Shown here: piece by piece, positions 49,321 through 57,752 of the stretch | How positions within the stretch are numbered: the first letter of the stretch is position 1 | How the letters are laid out: each line of letters begins with the position of its first letter | NCBI GenBank assembly: GCA_963845485.1 | Contig: CAWJSI010000017.1 | Coordinates: 62,001 to 126,000, forward strand | Source: Bog-756 sp963845485 | Lineage (GTDB): Bacteria > Actinomycetota > Acidimicrobiia > Acidimicrobiales > RAAP-2 | Direction: 5' to 3' | DNA length: 64,000 nucleotides | Made by a program: the position numbers and the translations under genes | Notes under the pieces: model-generated | Seen by the model: the letters and a program-made list of their open reading frames with translations, nothing else | What the model was told of the DNA's origin: nothing | The model's database searches: none

Positions 49321-50754
49321 TCATCGGCCCCCAGGCGCCGTCGGGCCCCACTGGGCCTCACCCCGACGGCGTACACGTAGCCCCTCGTCCCCCACCAGTG
49401 ACGCTGGACCGACCGAGGAACCGCCATATCGGGCCCGGATGGCATCGACCGCCGAGGTGACCGTGGCCCACGAACCCTGGATCCGCTCGGCCTCCTCCTG
49501 GGCCCGAACCAGCCGGTCCGAGCTCGAACCGCCAGGGTCACCGTCTGATGCTGTGCCGGAGGCGGTGGGCGCTCCACGGCCCTCCACTCCCCCTTCTCCC
49601 GAGTCGAGACCGAGGTCGAGCGTGAGCTGGTGGCCGGCGTCACTCTCCCCGAATCCGGACAGGCTCACGCCGAGCAACCGGACCCCCTGAGCCAGGGAGA
49701 CCGACTCCAAGAGGGCGGTGGCCACAGCACCTACGGCCGGCGTCGCATCGACAGGCGAAGCCAGCGAGTGGGACCGGGTGATCATCGTGAAATCGGCAAA
49801 CCTCACCTTGATGGTGACGGTTCGTGCCGCCAGTTCGGCACGGCGGAGAGCAGTCGCCGAAGCATCAACCATGCGCAGCAGGTGGCCGAGCAGGGTGGCG
49901 CGGTCCCACAGGTCCGAGGCGAACGTCTCCTCGTGTCCGATCGACTTGGCCGCCTGTTCGGGCACGACAGGACGGGGATCGTGGCCCCGGGCCAACTCGG
50001 CGAGGTGGGCGCCTTGGGCTGCTCCGAGGTAGCGCTGGAGCGCGCCTTCGGGTAACGAAGCGATGTCACCCACCGTCAGGATCCCGAGCGACTGCAGCCG
50101 TCGGCCCGTAACCGGCCCTACGCCCCACAGGGCTCGGACCGGCAGTGGGTGGAGGAACTCCAACTCCCGGCCGGGATCGACTACTACCACGCCGGGACCG
50201 GGCACGATCCCAGCCGACGAGGCGGTCGGCTTGGCTGCCTTCGAGGCCAGCTTGGCCATCAGTTTGCTGCGGCCCATTCCCACCGAACAGGTGAGGTGCA
50301 GCTCGTCAGCGACCCGCTTCCTGATCATCTCGGCGATCGTCCTGCCGTCTCCCAGCAGCTGCCGTGAACCGGTGACATCGAGGAACGCCTCATCGAGCGA
50401 GATCCCCTCTACCAGCGGCGTGACCGACTGGAAGATGGCGTGAAGCTTTTCGCTCTCTTCGACGTACCGGTGGAACCGACCATCGACGAACACGGCCTCG
50501 GGGCACATGCGACGGGCCACCGAGGAGGGCATGGCCGAATGCACCCCATACTGGCGTGCCTCGTACGTACAGGCAGCCACCACCCCTCGGGGACCCGACC
50601 CTCCCACGATGACCGGGAGCCCGACCAGTTCCGGGTTGTCGAGCACCTCGACCGAGGCAAAGAACGCATCCATGTCGACGTGGAGGATGACCCGCCCGGC
50701 GGCCTCCTGGGCCGAGCCCCTTACCGCCCGTTCCCCCGGGGACTCCGACGTCAC
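49321..50754 (-). CDS. dinB: DNA polymerase IV (Y-family)
   Basis: 477-aa translesion polymerase. Catalytic motifs ILHVDMDAFFASVE (about 22-36) and GISLDEAFLDVTGS (about 117-130), then SVGMGRSKLMAKLASKAAKP, the thumb HhH VRALWGVGPVTGRRLQSLG (about 206-224) and the little finger to about 385. The last 90 residues are poorly conserved. GTG 50754 has GAGGGG 7-12 nt upstream and begins just after the PIG-L stop; the frame is open further upstream to 50811. Confidence 0.93.
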   Translation of the reverse strand: MTSESPGERAVRGSAQEAAGRVILHVDMDAFFASVEVLDNPELVGLPVIVGGSGPRGVVAACTYEARQYGVHSAMPSSVARRMCPEAVFVDGRFHRYVEESEKLHAIFQSVTPLVEGISLDEAFLDVTGSRQLLGDGRTIAEMIRKRVADELHLTCSVGMGRSKLMAKLASKAAKPTASSAGIVPGPGVVVVDPGRELEFLHPLPVRALWGVGPVTGRRLQSLGILTVGDIASLPEGALQRYLGAAQGAHLAELARGHDPRPVVPEQAAKSIGHEETFASDLWDRATLLGHLLRMVDASATALRRAELAARTVTIKVRFADFTMITRSHSLASPVDATPAVGAVATALLESVSLAQGVRLLGVSLSGFGESDAGHQLTLDLGLDSGEGGVEGRGAPTASGTASDGDPGGSSSDRLVRAQEEAERIQGSWATVTSAVDAIRARYGGSSVGPASLVGDEGLRVRRRGEAQWGPTAPGGR

Positions 50755-50764
50755 GACCAACCCC

Positions 50765-51475
50765 TCAACCTCCGAGGCGAAGGCGCCTGAAACCCTCGGC
50801 GAAGGGAACACCGGACTGTTTCCCAGCGTCCTCGGCCCCGAGCCTCACGGCGGTGGAGGCCCACTCCACGCCATCGGGGAACTGGCTGCGGTGACAGGCC
50901 ACGGCCTCACTCTTCAGGTCCACGGTGGAAGAGATGTCCACCCAGACATCCGGCTCGAGGGTTCCGGACATCAGCACCAGACCGACCTGGTGTGCCGGGC
51001 CAGCAGCCGGGAAGTAATGCGGTAGCGCCGCAGCCGGGGCCACGGCGTCGAGAGCCGCCATCCCGGTGACCCGGTGGTCACGGTGGTTGAAATAGTCCTG
51101 ACCGAAGAAGATGGCGGTCGGATCGGGGCACAGGACGATTTGGGGACGGACCGCCCTGACTTCGGCAACCAGCGCCTCCCGGAGGCCCATGTCGTCGGAA
51201 AGCTCCCCGTCGGGGTAGTTGAGGCACCGCAGATCGTCGATGCCAAGCAGAGCGGCAGCCTCGGCGGACTCGGCCGCTCGTTGGGCGATCAAGTCGAGCG
51301 GATTGGTTGTCGGGTCCGCCGATCCCTTGCCGCCGTCAGTGCAGAGAAGTATGTGCACTTTGCACCCGGCCTTCGCCCACGCCGCCAGGGTCCCACCACA
51401 AGAGACGTCAGGATCGTCTGGGTGCCCGTAGATGGCTAAGGCCCGCTCCGGTATCTCGGCCAGGAGCTCCGCCAT
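50765..51475 (-). CDS. PIG-L/LmbE family zinc deacetylase
   Basis: 236-aa N-acetylglucosaminyl deacetylase-like protein. The metal motif is YGHPDDPDVSCGG (about 16-28) and the third ligand region NHRDHRVTG (about 128-136); LLCTDGGKGSADP follows the second strand. Mycothiol MshB and Mca are related, but the length and lack of the MshB-specific C-terminal extension leave the substrate open. It is 3 bp downstream of nrdR and 10 bp upstream of the dinB start. Confidence 0.87.
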   Translation of the reverse strand: MAELLAEIPERALAIYGHPDDPDVSCGGTLAAWAKAGCKVHILLCTDGGKGSADPTTNPLDLIAQRAAESAEAAALLGIDDLRCLNYPDGELSDDMGLREALVAEVRAVRPQIVLCPDPTAIFFGQDYFNHRDHRVTGMAALDAVAPAAALPHYFPAAGPAHQVGLVLMSGTLEPDVWVDISSTVDLKSEAVACHRSQFPDGVEWASTAVRLGAEDAGKQSGVPFAEGFRRLRLGG

Positions 51476-51478
51476 GAC

Positions 51479-51952
51479 CTAGACCTCCGGCTGCTTGGGG
51501 GCGGTCGTCTTGGTCAGCAGGCCGACCTCGCGTCGGAAGTCGTCCACCCCCTCGAATCCCTTGTACACGCTGGCGAACCGCAGATATGCCACCTCGTCGA
51601 GTACCCGCAGGCGCTCGAGCACGGCTAGTCCCACCTCCTCGGAGCTGGGTTCGGAACCCTCTTCGCGCAGTTCGTCCTCGACCTCGTGAGCCAACACCTC
51701 GAGCTGTTCCTCGGACACCGGGCGGTTCTTCGTTGCCGATCGCAGGCCGTCCACCAGCTTGCCCCGGTCGAAGGGCTGGCGCAGTCCGGAACGCTTGATG
51801 ACCATCAGCGGGATCTCGTCGATTCGCTCGAAGGTGGTGTAACGCCGTCCACACACGGCGCACTCACGCCGCCGTCGGATGGCAGTCCCGTCCTCGGCCA
51901 GCCTTGAATCGACGACCCGATCATCGTCGGCCAGACACCAGGGACATCGCAC
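51479..51952 (-). CDS. nrdR: NrdR, ribonucleotide reductase regulator
   Basis: 157-aa repressor, GTG start. The N-terminal zinc ribbon has MRCPWCLADDDRVVDSR and CAVCGRRYTTFER (Cys pairs at 3/6 and 31/34), followed by the ATP-cone (about 48-138, VIKRSGLRQPFDRGKL). It senses dATP/ATP and represses nrd genes. The lexA, LysM and nrdR order is the common actinobacterial arrangement, although the nrdJ gene is not seen here. Confidence 0.96.
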   Translation of the reverse strand: MRCPWCLADDDRVVDSRLAEDGTAIRRRRECAVCGRRYTTFERIDEIPLMVIKRSGLRQPFDRGKLVDGLRSATKNRPVSEEQLEVLAHEVEDELREEGSEPSSEEVGLAVLERLRVLDEVAYLRFASVYKGFEGVDDFRREVGLLTKTTAPKQPEV

Positions 51953-52044
51953 GTCACGAGGCTAGTGCGCCACCCCCGGACCCACGGCTTCACCACGTCC
52001 TCAGCGTGAGGTTCGCCACCTCGCCACACCGTTCCCACACGAGG

Positions 52045-52548
52045 TCAGGGAACGATGATCCGTTCCCCGGGCTGCACGTTCTCCGAGCCAGTCTCCGCGG
52101 CCATCCTCGCCACCAAGGGGCGGGGGTCGGAACTCGGATCTACCCGCTCGGCGATGGTCCACAGCGTGTCGCCCGGTCGCACCGTATAGGTGGCCGAGTG
52201 GCCGATCTCCGCCGAGGCGGAACCGGTGGTGTGGGAGTCACCACCGGTTCCGCTCAGCGGAAGAGCAAGGCCGACCACGAGGAGACCCATGGCGGCGAGA
52301 AGGGTGCGGCGGCGGCGGACAGCAACTGAGGGGCGCCGGCGCTTCGTAGTCCGGACCCCGTGCCGGGGCTCCTCGACCAGCCGGAGCCCATGGGGCTCCT
52401 CCCACTCAGGAAGGTCGAGCTCGTCGGTCCGATTCCCCGGCTCGGTGCTCACCAGCCGTAGATCCGGGGCGGCAGCCGAACGCAGTGGCCGGATGCTCCG
52501 AGGTGTGGGCTCCAGCCAGAGGGCGGTCATCGCTGCGGCTCCCCGCAT
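52045..52548 (-). CDS. LysM-domain membrane protein
   Basis: 167 aa, Met1 or Met7 as start. Polar N-terminus (about 1-80), one hydrophobic helix (about 84-103, RTLLAAMGLLVVGLALPL) and a C-terminal LysM (about 120-165, YTVRPGDTLWTIAERVDP). It probably binds peptidoglycan outside the membrane. It is divergent from lexA and might share its control region; DNA-damage-inducible division inhibitors with LysM domains occur at this locus in other actinobacteria, which is only suggestive here. Confidence 0.88.
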   Translation of the reverse strand: MRGAAAMTALWLEPTPRSIRPLRSAAAPDLRLVSTEPGNRTDELDLPEWEEPHGLRLVEEPRHGVRTTKRRRPSVAVRRRRTLLAAMGLLVVGLALPLSGTGGDSHTTGSASAEIGHSATYTVRPGDTLWTIAERVDPSSDPRPLVARMAAETGSENVQPGERIIVP

Positions 52549-52711
52549 GCGGTGGCCGTCCGGCTGGGAGTTCCGAGCAGATCTCGGTGCTCGGTCAAGC
52601 GTGCGGTATCCATGAGGAAGTTGTACGCCGAGGGTGTATCAACCGACCCGGCGAGGTCGGGGTGCCGGTCAGCTGACGCTCCTGTCCGGCCGCCGGGGAG
52701 GGTGCTCGAGA

Positions 52712-52727
52712 TCGAACCTGTGTTCGC
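52712..52727. promoter_or_regulatory. LexA box 1
   Basis: TCGAACCTGTGTTCGC. It matches the actinobacterial SOS box (CGAAC-N4-GTTCG) fully in both half-sites. It is the most upstream copy, nearest the divergent LysM gene. Confidence 0.8.
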
Positions 52728-52744
52728 CATGCCGCCATGTCAGC

Positions 52745-52760
52745 ACGAACACCTGTTCGG
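52745..52760. promoter_or_regulatory. LexA box 2
   Basis: ACGAACACCTGTTCGG has perfect CGAAC and GTTCG half-sites with the standard 4-nt spacing, 33 bp from box 1. Confidence 0.8.
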
Positions 52761-52774
52761 TGTCAAGAGATTTG

Positions 52775-52790
52775 TCGAACGGGTGTTTGC
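52775..52790. promoter_or_regulatory. LexA box 3, one mismatch
   Basis: TCGAACGGGTGTTTGC has an intact left half-site and GTTTG in the right half. It is 30 bp from box 2, about three helical turns. Confidence 0.65.
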
Positions 52791-52818
52791 TTTTGTTCCC
52801 CCACCCCACTACCTTCTG

Positions 52819-52834
52819 GCAAACAGATGTTCGC
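52819..52834. promoter_or_regulatory. LexA box 4, one mismatch
   Basis: GCAAACAGATGTTCGC has an intact right half-site and CAAAC on the left. It ends 35 bp before the lexA ATG and probably overlaps the promoter or early transcript. Confidence 0.6.
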
Positions 52835-52868
52835 CGGATGGCGGTACTCGATGCAATAAGGGGGAGTC

Positions 52869-53498
52869 ATGGCCCAGGTACTGAGCACCAAGCGCAAGCA
52901 GATTCTGGACTGCATCTCCGAAGCGGTGAGGGAGCGTGGTTACCCGCCGTCTGTGCGCGAGATCGGGGAGTCAGTCGGTCTCACGTCGTCATCCACGGTC
53001 CACGCCCATCTAGCCGTGCTGCAGCGGGAGGGCTACCTGCGGCGGGATCCGACCAAGCCGCGGGCCATCGAGGTCTGTTACGACCCGTCGTCAAAGGTCA
53101 TCATGGATTCCCGCCCTATCCGACACGTTCCTTTGGTCGGTGACGTGGCTGCTGGGACCGGCGTGCTGGCCCAGGAGAACGTAGAAGAGCTGTACCCGCT
53201 CCCCGAGGACTTCACCGGGACGGGGACCCTGTTCATGGTGACGGTGCGGGGAGACTCGATGATCGACGCCGGCATCATGGATGGCGACTTCGTCGTCGTC
53301 CGTCAGCAGCCCCAAGCCGAACAGGGCGATGTAGTCGTGGCCGGCATTCCTGACGGTGAGGCAACGGTGAAGCGCTTCACCACCCGAGGCGGCAAGGTGA
53401 TCCTCAACCCGGCCAACGAGCGGCTCTCCCCGATGGAGTTCGATCCGTCCGATGTGACCATCTACGGGAAAGTGGTCACGGTCCTCCGTCGCCTCTAG
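52869..53498 (+). CDS. lexA: LexA SOS repressor
   Basis: 209-aa repressor/autoprotease. Winged HTH at about 10-65 (YPPSVREIGESVGLTSSSTV), cleavage site Ala95-Gly96 in GDVAAGTG, catalytic Ser130 in RGDSMID and Lys168 in EATVKRF. ATG 52869 follows GGGGGAG. Four LexA-like boxes upstream indicate strong autoregulation. It is convergent with the aldo/keto reductase, 13 bp between stops. Confidence 0.97.
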   Translation: MAQVLSTKRKQILDCISEAVRERGYPPSVREIGESVGLTSSSTVHAHLAVLQREGYLRRDPTKPRAIEVCYDPSSKVIMDSRPIRHVPLVGDVAAGTGVLAQENVEELYPLPEDFTGTGTLFMVTVRGDSMIDAGIMDGDFVVVRQQPQAEQGDVVVAGIPDGEATVKRFTTRGGKVILNPANERLSPMEFDPSDVTIYGKVVTVLRRL

Positions 53499-53511
53499 TG
53501 GGTGATCCTCG

Positions 53512-54513
53512 CTAGACCTGTGGTGTCGTGACTCCGACTGTGCTCATGTCGGGGTAGCGGTCGCCAGCTCCCGCCCCAGCCGGGAACACCGCTTCGATGG
53601 CCTCGAGATCGGCGTCGCTCAACTCGATGTCCACCGCGGCCACATTCTCCTCGAGGTAGCTGCGCCGCTTGGTGCCCGGAATGGGGACCACATCGTGGCC
53701 CCTCGAGAGCACCCAGGCCAGAGCCAACTGGCCTGGGGTGCATCCCTTTGCCGACGCCAGTTCCCGCACCTTGTCCACCAACTCGATGTTGTGGATGAAG
53801 TTGGCGCCAGTGAACCTGGGCAGGTGGGCGCGAAAATCGCCCTCGGGGAAGTCGTCCGGTGAGGTGATCTGTCCGGTCAAGAATCCCCTGCCCAGGGGGC
53901 TGTAGGCCACGATCCCGATACCGAGCTCCCGGGCCGTGTCGATGACCGGTCCCTCGAGGTCCCGGCTCCAAAGCGACCATTCGCTCTGGAGTGCCGCAAT
54001 GGGATGGACGGCGCACGCCCGACGCATGGTGTCGGGCAGGGCCTCCGAGAGGCCCAGGTAGCGGACCTTTCCCTCGGCTACGAGCTCGGCCATGGCCCCG
54101 ACCGTCTCCTCGATCGGGACGTTGCCATCCGTCCGGTGCTGGTAGTAGAGGTCGATGTGCTCGACGCCCAACCGCCCGAGTGACGCCTCACAGGCCTGAC
54201 GGACGTAGGCGGCATCGCCTCGGACGGTCCGGTCGGTCGGGTTCGGGCCCCGCGAGATCCCGAACTTGGTGGCGAGCACCACTTCATCCCTCCGGCCCGT
54301 GATGGCCCTGCCGACCAGCTGCTCGTTGAGGTACGGGCCGTACATGTCCGAGGTGTCGAGGAACGTGACTCCGAGGTCAAGTGCCCGGTGGATGGTGGCG
54401 ACCGACTCGTCGTCGTCCCCCTTGCCGTAGAACTCACTCATTCCCATACAACCGAGGCCCTCAGCAGAGACCTCGAGCCCGGTCGTTCCCAGTGTGCGCG
54501 TCGTCATGGCCAT
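53512..54513 (-). CDS. Aldo/keto reductase
   Basis: 333-aa TIM-barrel NADPH oxidoreductase. TLGTTGLEVSAEGLGCMGMS at the N-terminus; the catalytic tetrad is readable as Asp and Tyr in FLDTSDMYGPYLNE (about 48-61), Lys in LATKFG (about 78) and His in YYQHRTD (about 120). NADPH contacts are in SPLGRGFLTG (about 208) and PIPGTKRRSYLEEN. The start is one of two close ATGs (54513 or 54507); the frame is open to 54540. It is the last gene of the minus-strand block and has no clear link to DAP synthesis. Confidence 0.9.
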   Translation of the reverse strand: MAMTTRTLGTTGLEVSAEGLGCMGMSEFYGKGDDDESVATIHRALDLGVTFLDTSDMYGPYLNEQLVGRAITGRRDEVVLATKFGISRGPNPTDRTVRGDAAYVRQACEASLGRLGVEHIDLYYQHRTDGNVPIEETVGAMAELVAEGKVRYLGLSEALPDTMRRACAVHPIAALQSEWSLWSRDLEGPVIDTARELGIGIVAYSPLGRGFLTGQITSPDDFPEGDFRAHLPRFTGANFIHNIELVDKVRELASAKGCTPGQLALAWVLSRGHDVVPIPGTKRRSYLEENVAAVDIELSDADLEAIEAVFPAGAGAGDRYPDMSTVGVTTPQV

Positions 54514-54562
54514 GATCTGGACCCTACCGGTCCGTCCCATGGCTGCCGTCGGTCCCTGGCGG

Positions 54563-55666
54563 CTAGCCCCCGGCCCGCAGCAGCTGGTCGAGGACCGATG
54601 CGGCCCGTTCGAGTTGATCGGTCGACACGTGTTCGTCGGGCGTGTGGGCCAAGAGCGGATCGCCCGGCCCGAAGTTGGCCGCGGGTATTCCGTGGGCCCA
54701 CAGTGAGGAGGCGTCGGTCCAACCCTGTTTGGCCAGGGGGGGACGTCCCGTGGCCGACACCAGACCGGCCAGGATGGGGTGGTTGAGGGAGGGAGGCGCT
54801 CCAGCCACGGCGTCGACGAGCTCCCAGCGATCCCCGGGCTCCAAGTGGGGGCCGATCAGGTCCCGGAGCGAGGCCTCGGCATCTTCGGTCGTGCGGTCGG
54901 GGGCGAAGCGGTGGTTGATGAGGACCGAGGCTTCGTCGGGCACCACGTTGCCCGCCACCCCGCCACCCACCTCGACGGCCTGGATCTGCTCGACGTATTC
55001 GCAGCCGTCGAGCACCGGTCGCCGGCTCTCATAGGCGGCCAGCGTGTCGAGCAGCGGGCCCAACCGGTGGATGGCGTTGCGACCCATGTACGGCCGGGCC
55101 GTATGGGCGCGCCGCCCGGCGAGTGAGACGCGGACCCGCAACGTGCCCTGGCAGCCGGCCTCGACCACCCCGTCGGTCGGCTCGCCCAGAATGGCGGCGT
55201 CGGCCGCCAACAGGTCCGGTCGGTGCTCCCAGAGGTGGCGCAGACCGTTGAACTCCTGGGCCACCTCCTCGCCGGTGTAGAAGCACCAGGTCACGTCCAC
55301 ACTGGGCTCCGGAATGGTCCCGGCCAGATGGAGGAAGACGGCCAGCCCCCCCTTCATGTCGGCCGAACCCACCCCGTAGAGGGTGCCGTCGACGATGCGG
55401 GGCTCCTCGTTGCCCCCGGTCGGGGGCACGGTGTCGAGATGGCCGGCCAACAGCACCCGGTGAGGTCGGCCGAGGTCTGTCCGCGCCACGACGTTGTCGT
55501 CCACCCGCTCCACCTCGAGCCAGGGGCACAGCCGGAGGGCCGCCTCCACGGCATCGGCCATGGGGCCCTCGACGTGGCTCACCGAGGGGATGGCTACGAG
55601 GGCGGTGGTCAGGCCCAGGAGGCCACGGGGTATCGCACCCCCGTCGACCGGGTCGGCCACCGTCAC
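54563..55666 (-). CDS. dapE: Succinyl-diaminopimelate desuccinylase
   Basis: 367-aa M20 metallohydrolase producing L,L-DAP. Metal ligands in LLAGHLDTVPP (about 72-82), GSADMKGGLAVFLH (about 100-113), YTGEEVAQE (about 129-137, with the catalytic Glu), and C-terminal GWTDASSLWAHG and AHTPDEHV. It starts at GTG/ATG overlapping the dapD end by 4 bp. The actinobacterial DapE length and the neighbours make the DAP substrate secure. Confidence 0.92.
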   Translation of the reverse strand: MTVADPVDGGAIPRGLLGLTTALVAIPSVSHVEGPMADAVEAALRLCPWLEVERVDDNVVARTDLGRPHRVLLAGHLDTVPPTGGNEEPRIVDGTLYGVGSADMKGGLAVFLHLAGTIPEPSVDVTWCFYTGEEVAQEFNGLRHLWEHRPDLLAADAAILGEPTDGVVEAGCQGTLRVRVSLAGRRAHTARPYMGRNAIHRLGPLLDTLAAYESRRPVLDGCEYVEQIQAVEVGGGVAGNVVPDEASVLINHRFAPDRTTEDAEASLRDLIGPHLEPGDRWELVDAVAGAPPSLNHPILAGLVSATGRPPLAKQGWTDASSLWAHGIPAANFGPGDPLLAHTPDEHVSTDQLERAASVLDQLLRAGG

Positions 55667-56490
55667 GTGGAGACGCCGTGCTGGCGCAGAATGTCGTTCA
55701 GCCCGGCCTTGTCGTGCCGCTCGCCCTCGGTCAACCGCCTGATGACGAGTACGCAGGGGAGGAAGAACTCCCCGCCGGGGAACTCACGACGTCGCGACGC
55801 CTGAACGGCCACCGACCACGGCGGTACATGGCCCCGGCTGAGCTCGTCACCCGACTCGGCGTCGATGACCGGGATGGACGGGTTGAGGATGGTCCCCTCC
55901 CCCACCACCGATCCCCGTCCTACCCGGGCGCCCTGGGTGATCATGCACCGGCTGCCGATCATGACCTCGTCCTCGATGATCACCGGGGCGGCCTGGGCCG
56001 GCTCCAAGACACCCCCGATTCCCACCCCCCCAGACAGGTGGACCTGCTCCCCGATCTGGGCGCACGAACCCACCGTGGCCCAGGTGTCGACCATGGATCC
56101 CGCCCCCACCCGGGCACCGATGTTGACGTAGCTGGGCATACAGATGACCCCGTTGCCCAGGAACGAACCCCAGCGGGCCGAGGCCCCGGGCACCACCCGC
56201 ACCCCCGAGGCCGCGTAGCCCGACTTGAGCGGGAGCTTGTCGGCGTACTCGAAGGGGCCGAGCTCGGTGGTCTCCATGGACCGCAGCCGGAACAGCAGCA
56301 AGATGGCCTGCTTCAACCACTGGTGGACGACCACCTCGTCGGTGTCCGGGTCCACCTCGGCCACCCGGGCCTGTCCCGAGTCGAGGAGGTCCACAGCCTC
56401 GGTCACCACGGCGAGAGCGTCGTGGTCGTCCGGGCCCAACTCGGAGGCACGGGACCACAGCTCGTCGATCTGGGACTGGAGATCTGCCAT
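55663..56490 (-). CDS. dapD: Tetrahydrodipicolinate N-succinyltransferase
   Basis: 275-aa left-handed beta-helix acyltransferase. Hexapeptide repeats cover about 100-230 (VRVVPGASARWGSFLGNGVI, MPSYVNIGARVGAGSMVDTW and GVGIGGVLEPAQAAPVIIED). The C-terminus extends as in gamma-proteobacterial DapD (FLPCVLVIRRLTEGERHDKAG). This is the longer DapD form rather than the mycobacterial one of about 315 aa. It is 62 bp downstream of dapC. Confidence 0.93.
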   Translation of the reverse strand: MADLQSQIDELWSRASELGPDDHDALAVVTEAVDLLDSGQARVAEVDPDTDEVVVHQWLKQAILLLFRLRSMETTELGPFEYADKLPLKSGYAASGVRVVPGASARWGSFLGNGVICMPSYVNIGARVGAGSMVDTWATVGSCAQIGEQVHLSGGVGIGGVLEPAQAAPVIIEDEVMIGSRCMITQGARVGRGSVVGEGTILNPSIPVIDAESGDELSRGHVPPWSVAVQASRRREFPGGEFFLPCVLVIRRLTEGERHDKAGLNDILRQHGVST

Positions 56491-56552
56491 GGGGTGACGT
56501 TAGCGCTGGGGCCCGCGACCACCGAGCTCCCCGAGGAAGCCGGCGCCGCCGG

Positions 56553-57752
56553 TCACGACGTGGACAGGGGCTCGAGCGCCCGGCCCCGTAGACGCCCGGC
56601 TACCTCCTCGAGCCGTTCCATGGGCTGGACGACCGCCACACGCACGTGCCCGGCCCCGGCGGGACCGTAGAGATCGCCGGGACTGGTCAGGAGGCCACCC
56701 TGCATGGCGAGCGCCTCGGCGAGGGCCCATGCCCCGCCGGCCGCCGCGTCGCCGAACTCCTCGGGAACGGCAACCCAGAGGTAGAACCCACCGGCCGGCA
56801 GCCCCGAGGGGAGGCCCGCTCCGGTGAGCACGTCAGCGAGGAACGCCAACCGCTCCTGGTAGCGCCGGCGCTGTTCGACCACGTGCTCGTCGTCGCCGTA
56901 GGCGGCTACGGCACCGGCTTGGACCGGGCCCGGGACCATCAGCCCGGCGTGCTTGCGCACATCGAGCAGATAGCCGACCAGGTCGGGATCGCCGGCGTAG
57001 AAGCCGGCGCGCACCCCGGCCAGGTTGGACCGCTTGGACAGCGAGTGGACGGCCACCACACCCGAGGTACCCGAGTTGAGGACGGTGGCCGGTGGTGCAC
57101 TCCACGTGAACTCGGCATAGCACTCGTCGGAGAACACGGGGATCCCGTGGGCCCGGCCCCAGCGGGCCACGTCGTCGAGGGCGGTGAGGGCACCGGTCGG
57201 GTTCGACGGGGAGTTGGCCCAGAGGAGCAGGGCCCGGTCGATGTCGCCCGGGTCGACCGAGGCGAGGTCGAGGCCCCCACCCTCGAGCTCGGCCACCGGA
57301 ACCGGCCGGCAGCCCCCGAGGAGTGCGCCCATGGCGTAGGTGGGATACGAGACGGCCGGGTAGAGCACCGTGTCCCGCCCGGGGGTCCGCAGCCGCAGGT
57401 ACTGGGCCGTCGACGCCACGAACTCCTTCGTGCCCACGCAGGCTGCCACTTCGGTACCGGGATCGACGTCCACCCCGAAGCGACGAGCCAGCCATCCCGA
57501 GGCCGCCCGCCGGTAGGCCGGTGACGCCTGGGACGTCGGATACCCCCGCTCGGTCCCCGAGGCGGCCATGGCGGCGAGGACGGCGGCCGGTGGGGCGTCG
57601 CACGGGGTCCCGATCGAACAGTCGACCAGGCCGCCGCTCAAGTGCAGGCGCTCCTCGGCCCGGGCCTTCAGCGCATTCAACCGGTCGTAGGGGTAGGGCG
57701 GTGGCTCGAACCCCGCGCCGGGCGTCCCGGCCCCCGGGGGCGAGGCGCTCAC
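56553..57752 (-). CDS. dapC: Succinyldiaminopimelate aminotransferase
   Basis: 399-aa class I aminotransferase (PLP). Family features: GTPCDAPPAAVLAA (about 48-61), YPTSQASPAYRRA (about 71), ANSPSNPTGALTAL (about 179-192), FSDECYAEF (about 207), the PLP Lys in VHSLSKRSNLAGVRAGF (about 234-250), and RVAVVQPMERL near the end. GTG 57752 overlaps the hflX stop. Position beside dapD/E/F supports DapC rather than a general aspartate-type transaminase. Confidence 0.91.
   Translation of the reverse strand: MSASPPGAGTPGAGFEPPPYPYDRLNALKARAEERLHLSGGLVDCSIGTPCDAPPAAVLAAMAASGTERGYPTSQASPAYRRAASGWLARRFGVDVDPGTEVAACVGTKEFVASTAQYLRLRTPGRDTVLYPAVSYPTYAMGALLGGCRPVPVAELEGGGLDLASVDPGDIDRALLLWANSPSNPTGALTALDDVARWGRAHGIPVFSDECYAEFTWSAPPATVLNSGTSGVVAVHSLSKRSNLAGVRAGFYAGDPDLVGYLLDVRKHAGLMVPGPVQAGAVAAYGDDEHVVEQRRRYQERLAFLADVLTGAGLPSGLPAGGFYLWVAVPEEFGDAAAGGAWALAEALAMQGGLLTSPGDLYGPAGAGHVRVAVVQPMERLEEVAGRLRGRALEPLSTS

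Larger units (their letters stand above)
52549..52868. other. Divergent control region between the LysM gene and lexA
   Basis: 320 bp with no credible gene. The lexA half (52712-52834) has four LexA-box-like palindromes. The LysM half shows no box I can recognise. Confidence 0.6.
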
